The notes: a model not told the origin generated them from the sequence alone. 14,541 nucleotides of DNA from Chitinophagaceae bacterium (GCA_025362915.1 JANYEU010000335.1:1-14541); one strand, 5' to 3'. Counted from the stretch's first letter, positions 1-7,735 are shown. Numbers and translations: made by a program.

Positions 1-2
1 TC

Positions 3-2105
3 CGCCTGCAACGGCCCGACGGCACGGTTGTTTGGGTCGATACCCACGCTGCGCTTGTCAAATGGGACGGGCAGCCTGCGTCGCTTTCATGGCTCAGCGA
101 CATTACGCGCCGCAAGTCGATCGAAGCCGAGCTGATCAGAAGCAAGGAAGCCGCCGAGTTCGCCAACCGCACCAAGACCGAGTTTCTCGCCAATATGAGC
201 CACGAGATACGCACCCCATTAAATGGTGTGATTGGCTTTACAGACCTTTTGCTAAGAACGAGACTAGATGCTACACAAACGCAATATATGTCGGCGGTGT
301 ATCAATCTGCCAATTCCTTATTAGACATCATTAATGACATACTGGACTTTTCTAAAATAGAAGCTGGCAAACTAGAGCTCGATATTGAGAAGAGTGACTT
401 ATTGGAAATAGGCAACCAAGTGGCGGATGTAGTTACCTATCAGGCACATCAAAAGGATTTGGAGGTTTTATTAAACATTGCTCCAAATATTCCAAGGTTT
501 ATTTGGGCAGATTCCATCAGGCTTCGTCAGGTGTTGGTGAACCTTTTGGGTAACGCAGTGAAGTTTACGCAAGAAGGTGAAATAGAATTGAAGGTAGAAA
601 TCCTTCCTTCCAATAAAAACAACCCCGAGCAAACCTATTTTCGCTTTTCAGTCAGGGATACTGGCATAGGCATACTACCCAAAAACATGCAACGCATATT
701 TGATGCCTTCTCGCAAGAGGATTCATCTACCACAAGAAAGTATGGTGGTACAGGTTTGGGATTAACCATCTCTAATAAGCTATTGGCATTGATGGATAGT
801 AGGTTGCAGGTAACAAGTGAAGTAGGCAAAGGCAGCACTTTCTTTTTTGATATATCTCTCAAGACAATGAGTGGAGATGCCATCATTACAGAAAATTTGG
901 GTGGCATTAAAAAGATCTTGATAGTAGATGACAATGCTAACAACAGACTTATTCTAAAGGATATGTTGGCAATGAAGGAGATCATTTCTGAAGAAGCAGA
1001 CAGTGGCATGGTTGCATTAGAAAAAATAAGGCAAGGGAATAAATATGATGTTATTTTGATGGACTTTCACATGCCACAAATGGATGGCATAGAAACAATC
1101 AGAAATATCCGTCAGAACATAAACTTGAATGCCTCAGATCAACCAATCATACTATTATATAGCTCATCAGATGATGAAAGTATCAATGTAGCCTGCAAGG
1201 AATTGGATGTTCAGCAAAGGCTGATCAAACCGATCAAGATGAAACAACTCTTCGAGTCATTGTCGCATGTGCACAATAAAGAGGTTGTACAAGAGTCTTT
1301 GGCCATTAATGACAAAGACAACGAATGGATTAAAAAGATACCCGTTAACACAAGGGTAATGATAGCTGAAGATAATATGGTGAATATGTTTTTGGCTAAA
1401 ACCATTATTGGAGGACTTTTGCCAAACGTTCAACTAATAGAAGCAACAAATGGTAAAATGGCACTGGACTTGTTTAAAACAGAGAGACCAGATATAGTAT
1501 TTATTGATGTGCAGATGCCAGATATGAATGGCTATGAAGCAACTGCTGCCATAAGAAATTTAGAAAAGAATACTAGAACACCCATCATTGCCCTTACGGC
1601 TGGTATTGTAAAAGGAGAAAAAGAAAAATGCCTTCAAGCCGGCATGGATGATTATATAAGTAAACCTGTTGTGAAAGACGCAATAGAAAATGCACTTAAG
1701 TATTGGCTGGTATATAATAAGGAATACAACAATAACCTCCAAAAAGAGAATAAAGAAGAAGAGGAAAACACTGCACATTTTGATGTAGAGAAGTTAAAGA
1801 ACCGTTTAAGTAACAATGAAGGTATTTATAACCAGTTTCTTTCATTAATCAGAAAGAATATTGGTCAGCCTACTACAGACATGATTGAGGAAATGAGGAA
1901 AGCCATCGAGAATGAGGATTTGGTCAGCCTCCGTTCTGTTGCACATAAGATTAAAGGAACCGCATTATCCGCTTGTTTTGACAAACTTGCAGAGCTGCTA
2001 AAGGAAGTAGAAAAGCCAGAGGCGTTTAATAAGGAAAACCTTTACAGCTCACTTGATGCGGTAATGGCAGAGGTTGCCATTTTAAGACAACTTCTGGCAA
2101 TATAA
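3..2105 (+). CDS. Hybrid sensor histidine kinase with two receivers and an HPt domain (5' partial)
   Basis: The frame is open from base 3, so the true start lies upstream; the ATG at 195 is only the Met of the H-box. In the visible 700 residues: the end of a PAS/PAC domain (about 1-40), a linker helix, HisKA with phospho-acceptor His67 (codon 201-203, MSHEIRTPLN), an ATPase domain with N-box (LVNLLGNAVKF, Asn184), G1 box (DTGIGI, from 219) and G2 box (GGTGLGLTI), receiver 1 with Asp354 (MDFHMPQMDG), receiver 2 with Asp502 (IDVQMPDMNG), and a C-terminal HPt domain with His648 (AHKIKG). Both receivers keep the acidic pocket and the switch Lys (IKP, SKP). This is the BarA/ArcB-like layout, which passes phosphate His-Asp-His-Asp to a response regulator not seen here. 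Input signal unknown. Bases before about 215 are GC-rich and unlike the rest (see findings). Confidence 0.93.
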   Translation, partial: RLQRPDGTVVWVDTHAALVKWDGQPASLSWLSDITRRKSIEAELIRSKEAAEFANRTKTEFLANMSHEIRTPLNGVIGFTDLLLRTRLDATQTQYMSAVYQSANSLLDIINDILDFSKIEAGKLELDIEKSDLLEIGNQVADVVTYQAHQKDLEVLLNIAPNIPRFIWADSIRLRQVLVNLLGNAVKFTQEGEIELKVEILPSNKNNPEQTYFRFSVRDTGIGILPKNMQRIFDAFSQEDSSTTRKYGGTGLGLTISNKLLALMDSRLQVTSEVGKGSTFFFDISLKTMSGDAIITENLGGIKKILIVDDNANNRLILKDMLAMKEIISEEADSGMVALEKIRQGNKYDVILMDFHMPQMDGIETIRNIRQNINLNASDQPIILLYSSSDDESINVACKELDVQQRLIKPIKMKQLFESLSHVHNKEVVQESLAINDKDNEWIKKIPVNTRVMIAEDNMVNMFLAKTIIGGLLPNVQLIEATNGKMALDLFKTERPDIVFIDVQMPDMNGYEATAAIRNLEKNTRTPIIALTAGIVKGEKEKCLQAGMDDYISKPVVKDAIENALKYWLVYNKEYNNNLQKENKEEEENTAHFDVEKLKNRLSNNEGIYNQFLSLIRKNIGQPTTDMIEEMRKAIENEDLVSLRSVAHKIKGTALSACFDKLAELLKEVEKPEAFNKENLYSSLDAVMAEVAILRQLLAI

Positions 2106-2132
2106 ATTACTCTATTCATGTTTTTATGATTC

Positions 2133-2214
2133 TCCCATTATGAATCATGGCAAATACATGTCTATTAACCCATTCCCATTATAAATCTTGGCAAATACAT
2201 GTGCATTAACCTAT
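2133..2214. repeat. Two-copy 41-bp direct repeat after the hybrid kinase
   Basis: Copies at 2133-2173 and 2174-2214 abut and differ at about 5 of 41 positions; both contain TGGCAAATACATGT. A third, truncated start (TCCCTATGATAAAT) follows from 2214. The repeat begins 27 nt after the kinase stop codon. No strong hairpin was seen. Function unknown; it could be a simple tandem duplication. Confidence 0.7.
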
Positions 2215-2297
2215 CCCTATGATAAATAAGATACTAATAATCATTTTTAAAATGAAGTGAAATAAGGGGTGGTCTGATAGCAGAAGTGGTAGTTAAA

Positions 2298-2561
2298 TTA
2301 TTCTCTACAAAGAATATTACAACCTGCAAGTGATGGCTTATTCACAGTTTCTTTAGTAAAACCATCGTAAAGGCTTACCCAAAAAACTTTCACTTCGTAG
2401 TAGTGATAGAAAATAAGGTGTTCTTGCTTACAACAGTTGTAATCTTTTTCTGGAAAGTAACGCTTGCCAAAAATACTTGTGAAGGGGGAACTGATTGTAG
2501 TCAATGAAATAAGACCAACGGCAATGAGTGTAAACGGGTTGAACTTTGAAATTTGTACCAT
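2298..2561 (-). CDS. Possible small secreted or membrane-anchored protein, unknown
   Basis: An 87-aa reading frame. The N-terminus has a short polar start, then a hydrophobic stretch (residues about 10-29, FTLIAVGLISLTTISSPFTS) that could be a signal peptide or membrane anchor. The remainder is polar to aromatic (HYYEVKVFWVSLYDGFTKE) and carries four Cys, in a CC pair at 43-44 and at 80 and 84. The composition looks more protein-like than the surrounding non-coding DNA, and no longer gene occupies the region. No good ribosome binding site or promoter is visible; TAACTTCG about 50 nt upstream is one mismatch from the -7 consensus. I do not recognise the family. It may be a chance frame. Confidence 0.4.
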   Translation of the reverse strand: MVQISKFNPFTLIAVGLISLTTISSPFTSIFGKRYFPEKDYNCCKQEHLIFYHYYEVKVFWVSLYDGFTKETVNKPSLAGCNILCRE

Positions 2562-3054
2562 ACTGATGGGGGCTTGTAGGGTTAATTAAAACGTGTTTTC
2601 TAATTTTTCGAAGTTATGACAATCAATTAGCGAATGTGTAGTCGTTTATCCATAGTTAAGGTAGTAGATATTTATAAAATGATTATTAAATAAAACTATT
2701 TTCTTTCGTTTTAATAAAATATTTTACAAATTACTAATTAGGGTGGAGGATAGATTCTAACTGCGTCATTATTTTTAGAAACGTATATTGTTTTTTATAA
2801 ATAATTGGATTATTTCATTTCTATGTTATTAAAATTCCATATAATAGCATTATAATTTCAGTTCAGTTATTCCCTATTTCCCTCTTGTATTCAGATATTC
2901 TTTTTAATTAAAGGTGACGATTGCGTTTGTATTTTGATTAAGTTGAATATCGACTTGAAAAATGTATTTAATATATTAATTGACATAAAACAAAGTTGTT
3001 TTATTTTTTTAAATGCTTGCAATATGAATTTTAAATACGACAAAATATACCAAA
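2562..3054. other. 493-bp AT-rich intergenic region upstream of the ethylene-type kinase
   Basis: No convincing gene on either strand. The base composition is extremely AT-rich. Near its right end lie two perfect dyads, TTAATATATTAA (2968-2979) and ATAAAACAA-AG-TTGTTTTAT (2985-3004), and a candidate promoter, described separately. Nothing else was recognised. Confidence 0.6.
2980..3009 (+). promoter_or_regulatory. Candidate promoter with an internal dyad for the ethylene-type kinase operon
   Basis: TTG at 2980-2982, a 19-nt spacer and TATTTTTT at 3002-3009 (one mismatch to TAnnTTTG) fit the Bacteroidota primary-sigma pattern; the start codon lies 46 nt further on. A perfect 9-bp inverted repeat (2985-3004, 2-nt centre) fills the spacer, where a repressor could block transcription. 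Such dyads arise by chance fairly easily in DNA this AT-rich. Confidence 0.35.
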
Positions 3055-4617
3055 ATGTATGTAGCATTCATTATTTATTTTTTTAGAAAACTATTTGACT
3101 CTAGTGGCTTTATGCCAAGGTGGCATTGTGGCAAATGGGAAAGCACCCATGGCTGGGTGTATATATTATCCGATATAACCATTAGCCTAAGTTATCTTGC
3201 AATACCAATAATAATATTGTTCTTTATTAGGAAAAGAAGGGATATGCCCTTTTCTAAGCTGTTTGTATTGTTTAGCCTGTTTATTGTTTTCTGCGGGCTT
3301 ACGCATATTACCGATGCCATCATGTTTTGGTATCCATTATACCGGTTAAATGCAGTTTTATTATTTATTACTGCAATTATTTCCACCTTCACAGTTGTTG
3401 TACTATATAAAGTATTGCCCGAGGCATTAAATTTAAAATCGCCCTCGCAACTCCAAAAGATTATTGATGAACAAACCAAGACATTGCAGATTTATAATGA
3501 AAAACTAAAAGAAAGTGAACATCAGTTTAGGGTGCTGGTAAATAAAAAACCAGATGTAATAACACTGATAGGTAGAGATTTAAAATACAAATTTGTTAAT
3601 GATTCTTTGGGATTGCTATATGATGACATAAATAGCTTTATTGGGAAATCTCCTAACGAAGCAAACCCAACTAACCCTAATACACCTATTTTTATGGATA
3701 AAATAAGGGAGGCATTCAAAACCGGAAAGCAGGTGAATTATGATATAGAGACTAATTCAAGTAAAAAAGGACATCAATATTATACTGTAGAAATAATACC
3801 CTTGCTTGATATGGATGGCATAGTGAATGATGTACTCACCATCTCTAAAGATACAACGCAAATTAGGGATAATGAAATACAACTAAATGCTACTATCCAG
3901 CGGCTTGATAAGCTTACAAAACGATTGGAATTTAAAAGGAATGTGCTACAAGATTTTGCCTATATAGTATCGCATAACCTTCGGTCACCAACAGGCAATC
4001 TGGGTATGTTGATAGACATATTTAAACGCACTACCGATGAAGATAAAAAGAAAGAGTTATTGGATAGGTTTTTTAGTGTATCCAAACAATTGTCTGATAC
4101 TGTACATAACCTTAGTGATGTGGTAAACATTAACCAAAATGTGGAAATGGAAAAGACGATGCTAAGCTTTAAAAATGTGCTTGATAATATAATGATTAGT
4201 TTATCTGCACAGATTACTGAACTTAATGCTAAAATAAGCTATGACTTCTCCACTTGCGAAACCATAAATTATCCAAAAGTGTACTTGGAAAGTATAATGC
4301 TGAACTTGTTGACCAATGCGCTTAAATACTCTTCGAAAGAACGAACACCTGAAATTAGTTTTATATCCAATAAAAGGGAAAATGGCTTGATTATATTAGA
4401 ATGTAAGGATAATGGACTTGGGATAGATTTGGAACGATACGGAAAGAAGATATTCACATTACATAAGACATTTCACAACAATCCAGATGCAAAAGGAATT
4501 GGATTGTTTATAACAAAACATCAGATTAAGTCTTTGGGAGGGAATATCACGGTGGAAAGTGAGCCGGATAAGGGTGCAACATTTATTATTAAATTTAATG
4601 AAATAGAAGTATTATGA
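3055..4617 (+). CDS. Sensor histidine kinase with ethylene-receptor-type N-terminal membrane domain and PAS
   Basis: 520 aa. Residues about 18-125 form a three-helix membrane domain like plant ETR1 and bacterial EtrI-type receptors: FMPRWHCGKW, then SDITISLSYLAIP and FIVFCGLTH. Aligned with Arabidopsis ETR1 without gaps from Asp25 to His69, all seven residues essential for ethylene binding are present: Asp40, Tyr47, Ile50, Pro51, Ile77, Cys80 and His84. Cys80 and His84 correspond to the Cu(I) ligands Cys65/His69. ETR1 Lys91 appears to be Leu here. A PAS domain follows (about 155-275), then a coiled linker, HisKA with His307 (SHNLRSP), and an ATPase domain with N-box (411-427), DNGLGID (452-458) and KGIGLF (480-485). 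The kinase is therefore predicted active. The stop overlaps the next start by 4 nt (ATGA), so its partner is the receiver at 4614. The fold call is strong; ethylene as the ligand is an inference. Confidence 0.92.
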   Translation: MYVAFIIYFFRKLFDSSGFMPRWHCGKWESTHGWVYILSDITISLSYLAIPIIILFFIRKRRDMPFSKLFVLFSLFIVFCGLTHITDAIMFWYPLYRLNAVLLFITAIISTFTVVVLYKVLPEALNLKSPSQLQKIIDEQTKTLQIYNEKLKESEHQFRVLVNKKPDVITLIGRDLKYKFVNDSLGLLYDDINSFIGKSPNEANPTNPNTPIFMDKIREAFKTGKQVNYDIETNSSKKGHQYYTVEIIPLLDMDGIVNDVLTISKDTTQIRDNEIQLNATIQRLDKLTKRLEFKRNVLQDFAYIVSHNLRSPTGNLGMLIDIFKRTTDEDKKKELLDRFFSVSKQLSDTVHNLSDVVNINQNVEMEKTMLSFKNVLDNIMISLSAQITELNAKISYDFSTCETINYPKVYLESIMLNLLTNALKYSSKERTPEISFISNKRENGLIILECKDNGLGIDLERYGKKIFTLHKTFHNNPDAKGIGLFITKHQIKSLGGNITVESEPDKGATFIIKFNEIEVL

Positions 4618-5030
4618 AAACAAAAGTAGATTCAGTATGCATCATAGATGATGACATTATTTATCAGTATCTGGCAAAAGAAGAAATTGAGTACACTGAG
4701 ATGGTAAAAAATATTATTTTTTTTGACGATGGGGAGCAGGCAATCCAATATATCTCTAAATCGCTTGATGGAGATAATATTGATTTATTGCCAGATGTTA
4801 TTTTATTGGATATAAATATGCCAATTATGGATGGTTGGGATTTTTTGGATGCTTATCTTCCATTAAAGCCCCGCATTGGCAAAAAAATTACCATTTATGT
4901 AGTCAGCTCTTCCATAGATATAAGGGATATGGACAAGGCCAGAAGTTATGGGTTGGTTAGCGATTACATCATAAAACCTGTAACCTATAATAGGTTGACA
5001 AGCATATTTCAGGATTTTTTGGCTGCGTAG
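4614..5030 (+). CDS. Single-domain response regulator, partner of the upstream kinase
   Basis: 138 aa, only a receiver domain. The acidic pocket is IIDDD (residues 10-14), the phospho-acceptor Asp66 (LLDINMPIMDG), the switch Ser in VVSSS (96-100), and the conserved Lys121 in IIKPV. There is no DNA-binding or enzymatic output domain, so it probably acts by protein-protein contact or passes phosphate on; such CheY-like partners beside SHNLRSP-type kinases are frequent in Bacteroidota. The start ATG overlaps the kinase stop (TTATGA), implying translational coupling and a common transcript. No gene follows on the same strand before the convergent exporter. Confidence 0.93.
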   Translation: MKTKVDSVCIIDDDIIYQYLAKEEIEYTEMVKNIIFFDDGEQAIQYISKSLDGDNIDLLPDVILLDINMPIMDGWDFLDAYLPLKPRIGKKITIYVVSSSIDIRDMDKARSYGLVSDYIIKPVTYNRLTSIFQDFLAA

Positions 5031-5097
5031 AAGTTGTAATTGATATAAATATTTGTTGTTACAAGTATCAACCAGTTGTCTTAGGAATAATTAGCAA

Positions 5098-5733
5098 CTA
5101 GCTCAGCATTTTCCATAATTGTAAAACACTTGCAATAGCAAATACTGTAGCCATTATCTTATTTAGTGTTTTATTGTTCATGTCCAGTTTGGTGATGATA
5201 TAGCTGCCGGCATATATGTACACCATCAGTCCCGTTACGGTGCCAATGCCTCCACCAATGGTGAATAGATTGTATTGAAGTGTGCTGGAATGCAATATTT
5301 TCCAATCGAGCATGTAGTTACTCCATAGCAACCAAAAAGGTATCTGTCCGGGGTTTAAGGCACTAAGCATCATACCAAAAACAAAGCGGTTCATGTTGTG
5401 GTCTAGCAGTGTACTTTTCTTTTCTTCATGGTAAGTGATGATGCTACGGATGCTCATGCCACATAGAAAAAGGAAAAAGCCAGCGGTTATCCATCCAATG
5501 GCACGTACCACAGTTGGGTGTTGATAGATTACATCCATACCCGAAAGCGATAGGCGCAGGTAAAGCATTTCTATTAAGGTAACGCCCCAGGTAAATAGCA
5601 TGGCAGGTTTAATGCCTTCTTCCATGCGTATTTGCGTGGAGGTCAGGCTCATGCTACCCAAGGCAATCTGCCCTATAAAACTAACCAGCCATCCCATAAA
5701 AATTACTAACAGCAATACCATTGTCATAATCAA
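5098..5733 (-). CDS. LysE/RhtB-like small-molecule exporter
   Basis: 211 aa, almost wholly hydrophobic with about six predicted membrane helices. The N-terminal half (FIGQIALGSMSLTSTQ) and the central loop leading to LSALNPGQIPFW match the general layout of the LysE/RhtB superfamily, whose members export amino acids or other small metabolites by proton exchange. This is a divergent Bacteroidota version; the substrate cannot be read from sequence. It lies convergent to the response-regulator gene (67-nt gap) and downstream of metZ on the same strand, but the metZ terminator separates them, so it is probably transcribed alone. Length is normal for the family. Confidence 0.75.
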   Translation of the reverse strand: MIMTMVLLLVIFMGWLVSFIGQIALGSMSLTSTQIRMEEGIKPAMLFTWGVTLIEMLYLRLSLSGMDVIYQHPTVVRAIGWITAGFFLFLCGMSIRSIITYHEEKKSTLLDHNMNRFVFGMMLSALNPGQIPFWLLWSNYMLDWKILHSSTLQYNLFTIGGGIGTVTGLMVYIYAGSYIITKLDMNNKTLNKIMATVFAIASVLQLWKMLS

Positions 5734-5848
5734 TTATTAAAAAAGTTATTAGGACATAGTAATAAATGTGCCATTTTAATCCTCATTATTTGTAATTGCT
5801 TCAATCTTTCAATTCTGCTCCTTGGAGGGAGGTTAAAGGTGGGTTAAA

Positions 5849-5883
5849 TAAAAAGCCCTTGGAACTTATGCTTCAAGGGCTTT
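5849..5883 (-). terminator. Rho-independent terminator of metZ
   Basis: A perfect 10-bp stem, AAAGCCCTTG (5852-5861) and CAAGGGCTTT (5874-5883), has a 12-nt loop. Read on the minus strand it lies 20 nt after the metZ stop and runs into TTTTTATTT. It can be bidirectional only weakly, because the T-run on the plus side is short. Confidence 0.85.
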
Positions 5884-5903
5884 ATTGGTAAAGCATTAAA
5901 CGG

Positions 5904-7067
5904 CTAACACTTGGTTAGTGCCTGTTCTATATCGTTTATAATGTCGTTCACATGTTCTAATCCTGCCGAAATACGTATCAATCCTGGCGTAATGCCTACT
6001 GATAATCTTTCTGCTTCAGATAGCTTGGAGTGTGTGGTACTCGCAGGGTGCGAGGCAATGCTGCGGGTATCTCCAAGATTAGGTGTCATGGACAACAATT
6101 CCAATGCATCCAAGAATTTACGTCCGCTTTCTATACCACCCTTTAGTTCAAAACACAATAGTCCACCACCTTTTGTCATCTGCTTGATGGCAATATGATA
6201 CTCAGGGTGGGAAGGAAGGAAGGGATATTTTACCCAGCTTATCTTTTCATTATTTTCCAACTGAGTGGCAATGGCCAGTGCATTGTTGCAATGCCTTTCC
6301 ATTCGCACATCTAATGTTTCTAGGCTTTTAGAAAGCACCCACGCATTAAATGCACTAAGGCTAGGCCCTGTATTTCTACAAAACATATAAATTTCATGCA
6401 CCAAATCCTTACGGCCAAGTACTACACCACCCAATACACGTCCTTGTCCATCAATCCATTTGGTAGCACTATGGCTTACAATGTCGGCACCGTATTTAAT
6501 TGGGTTTTGTATTATTGGCGAAGCAAAACAGTTGTCTATATTAAATATAAGGTTGTGTTTCTTGCAGAAGTTGCCTGCCCATTCCAAATCCAGTATTTCC
6601 AGTTGAGGATTAGTGGGTGTTTCCAAAAATATCATCTTGGTATTTGGCTTCACGGCAGCTTCCCATTCTTCGGGTCTGTTTGCCTTTACCAACGTACATT
6701 CAATATTATAACGAGGCAAATATTTAGTAGCCAAGGCGTAAGTACTGCCAAATACCGAACTGCAACAGATAAGATGATCGCCAGCTTTTAACAATGCAAA
6801 GATGGAATTGAATACCGCCGCCATACCGGATGCAGTGGCAAAACCCGCTTCTGCACCTTCCAACACACACATCTTTTTCACAAACTCATCTACCGTAGGG
6901 TTACTGTAGCGGCTGTAAATGTTATCATCAGTCTCATCGGCAAAGGCCGCCCGCATATCTTCGGCAGTATCAAAGGTAAAGCTGCTGGTAAGGTATAATG
7001 GGGTGGAGTGTTCCTTTTCCGCAGTCTGTTCAGACTGTATCCGTATTGCTTGTGTTTGTTTATGCAT
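5904..7067 (-). CDS. metZ: O-succinylhomoserine sulfhydrylase (PLP-dependent)
   Basis: 387 aa, the full length of the Cys/Met-metabolism PLP family. It makes homocysteine from O-succinyl (or O-acetyl) homoserine and sulfide, the direct sulfhydrylation route to methionine in the cytosol. Visible signatures: YSRYSNPT (51-58, subunit-bridging phosphate site), ASGMAA (79-84), the cofactor-contacting Asp178 (NIDNCFASP), and the PLP Lys203 in SHSATKWIDGQGRVLGG. The DGQGR segment after the Lys is typical of MetZ rather than MetB or MetC, and the C-terminal TRSIASHPASTTH plus ISAGLEH are family signatures. A terminator follows the gene; upstream lie a heptamer-based inverted repeat and an OsmC-family gene on the same strand. 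The acyl donor preference is not certain from sequence. Confidence 0.92.
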   Translation of the reverse strand: MHKQTQAIRIQSEQTAEKEHSTPLYLTSSFTFDTAEDMRAAFADETDDNIYSRYSNPTVDEFVKKMCVLEGAEAGFATASGMAAVFNSIFALLKAGDHLICCSSVFGSTYALATKYLPRYNIECTLVKANRPEEWEAAVKPNTKMIFLETPTNPQLEILDLEWAGNFCKKHNLIFNIDNCFASPIIQNPIKYGADIVSHSATKWIDGQGRVLGGVVLGRKDLVHEIYMFCRNTGPSLSAFNAWVLSKSLETLDVRMERHCNNALAIATQLENNEKISWVKYPFLPSHPEYHIAIKQMTKGGGLLCFELKGGIESGRKFLDALELLSMTPNLGDTRSIASHPASTTHSKLSEAERLSVGITPGLIRISAGLEHVNDIINDIEQALTKC

Positions 7068-7076
7068 CCTTCAAAT

Positions 7077-7185
7077 AGTTATGAGTTATGAAATATGAGT
7101 TGTGAGTTATGAAATATGATTGTTGGATTATGCTGATTACAAGCCCAAAGGTTTACTCATAAGTCATATTTCATAACTCATAACT
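7077..7185. repeat. Inverted repeat built from 7-bp units between the OsmC-type gene and metZ
   Basis: A perfect 22-bp inverted repeat (arms 7077-7098 and 7164-7185). The left side continues as heptamers, GAGTTAT GAAATAT GAGTTGT GAGTTAT GAAATAT (7084-7118), so the GAGTTATGAAATATGA block occurs twice there and once inverted on the right. The right arm ends 3 nt from the osmC-family stop codon, so the transcript would fold at its 3' end. It is probably a terminator or a REP-like mobile repeat; it carries no T-run. Confidence 0.8.
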
Positions 7186-7188
7186 TGC

Positions 7189-7611
7189 TTATTCGTGTAC
7201 AAATGTTTCTGTAGTAATGGTTGTTCCGGAGCCAATAAGTGTGGCGGCAACAGAGCAATATTTATTGAGGGATAAATCAACAGCCTTGCGGGCTTTTTCT
7301 TCATCTACCTTGCCATAAATATGGAACTCAATCGTGATGTTTCTCCACAAGGAAGGTTCCTTTCCTGCTTCCCTGTCTCCTTTGATAATCATTTTATAAT
7401 CACGTACATCCTGTCGTTGCTTTTTCAGTATCATAATCACATCAATGGCACTACATCCGCCCAAGCCCATCAAGAGCATCTGCATGGGGCGTACACCATA
7501 GTTCTGCCCACCACTTTCGGGGCTGCTATCCATCTTTACCAAGTGACCATTCTCGTCTGTTGCTTCAAATCCAAAATCACCACTTACCCTAGCTAATTCA
7601 ATTACTGGCAT
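7189..7611 (-). CDS. OsmC/Ohr-family protein
   Basis: 140 aa, the usual size for the OsmC fold. The two redox Cys of the family are present: Cys53 in GLGGCSAIDV on the central helix, and Cys119 in NKYCSVAATL. Family members detoxify organic hydroperoxides using these thiols. The short N-terminus and the GLGGCSAIDVIMIL helix are closer to the YhfA-like branch than to classical Ohr, so the exact substrate is open. The gene is divergent from the zinc exporter at 7793. A good -7 element (TACCTTTG on the minus strand, 7635-7642) lies 24 nt before the start. The 22-bp inverted repeat begins right after its stop, so metZ downstream is probably separated or only partly co-transcribed. Confidence 0.88.
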   Translation of the reverse strand: MPVIELARVSGDFGFEATDENGHLVKMDSSPESGGQNYGVRPMQMLLMGLGGCSAIDVIMILKKQRQDVRDYKMIIKGDREAGKEPSLWRNITIEFHIYGKVDEEKARKAVDLSLNKYCSVAATLIGSGTTITTETFVHE

Positions 7612-7634
7612 CTCTATAAAATTTATTAAGGCAG

Positions 7635-7642
7635 CAAAGGTA
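7635..7642 (-). promoter_or_regulatory. Candidate -7 element for the OsmC-type gene
   Basis: Minus-strand TACCTTTG is an exact match to TAnnTTTG and would place the transcript start about 17 nt before the ATG at 7611. No clear -33 TTG was found at the expected distance. Confidence 0.35.
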
Positions 7643-7735
7643 TTTTATTTTACTTTATGAATGATACTCTTTCGTGGTGGTACTTATTGGTGAGGCTTCT
7701 TTATCTGAAATGGTAAGGATTGTAGGATACACATT

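Noticed and set aside
195..2105. Hybrid kinase starting at the ATG at 195.
   Set aside because: This Met belongs to the H-box; the same frame continues upstream with a HisKA linker helix and PAS end, so the gene is cut by the window edge.
2980..3008. TTGACA as an E. coli-like sigma70 -35 box.
   Set aside because: The -10 position holds ATTTTT, and Bacteroidota use a different promoter pattern; it was instead read as the TTG of a -33 element.
2985..3010. ATAAAACAA/TTGTTTTAT dyad plus T-run as a terminator.
   Set aside because: No plus-strand gene ends within 800 bp upstream, the stem is A/T with one GC pair, and its place in a promoter spacer fits a regulatory site better.
5750..5850. Purine-rich CTCCTTGGAGGGAGG segment as a repeat or mobile-element remnant.
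   Set aside because: Only a short CTCC/GGAG inverted match is visible, with no second copy in the window.
6396..6791. 131-aa plus-strand frame opposite metZ.
   Set aside because: It is antisense to a strongly conserved enzyme gene and shows no recognisable protein pattern.
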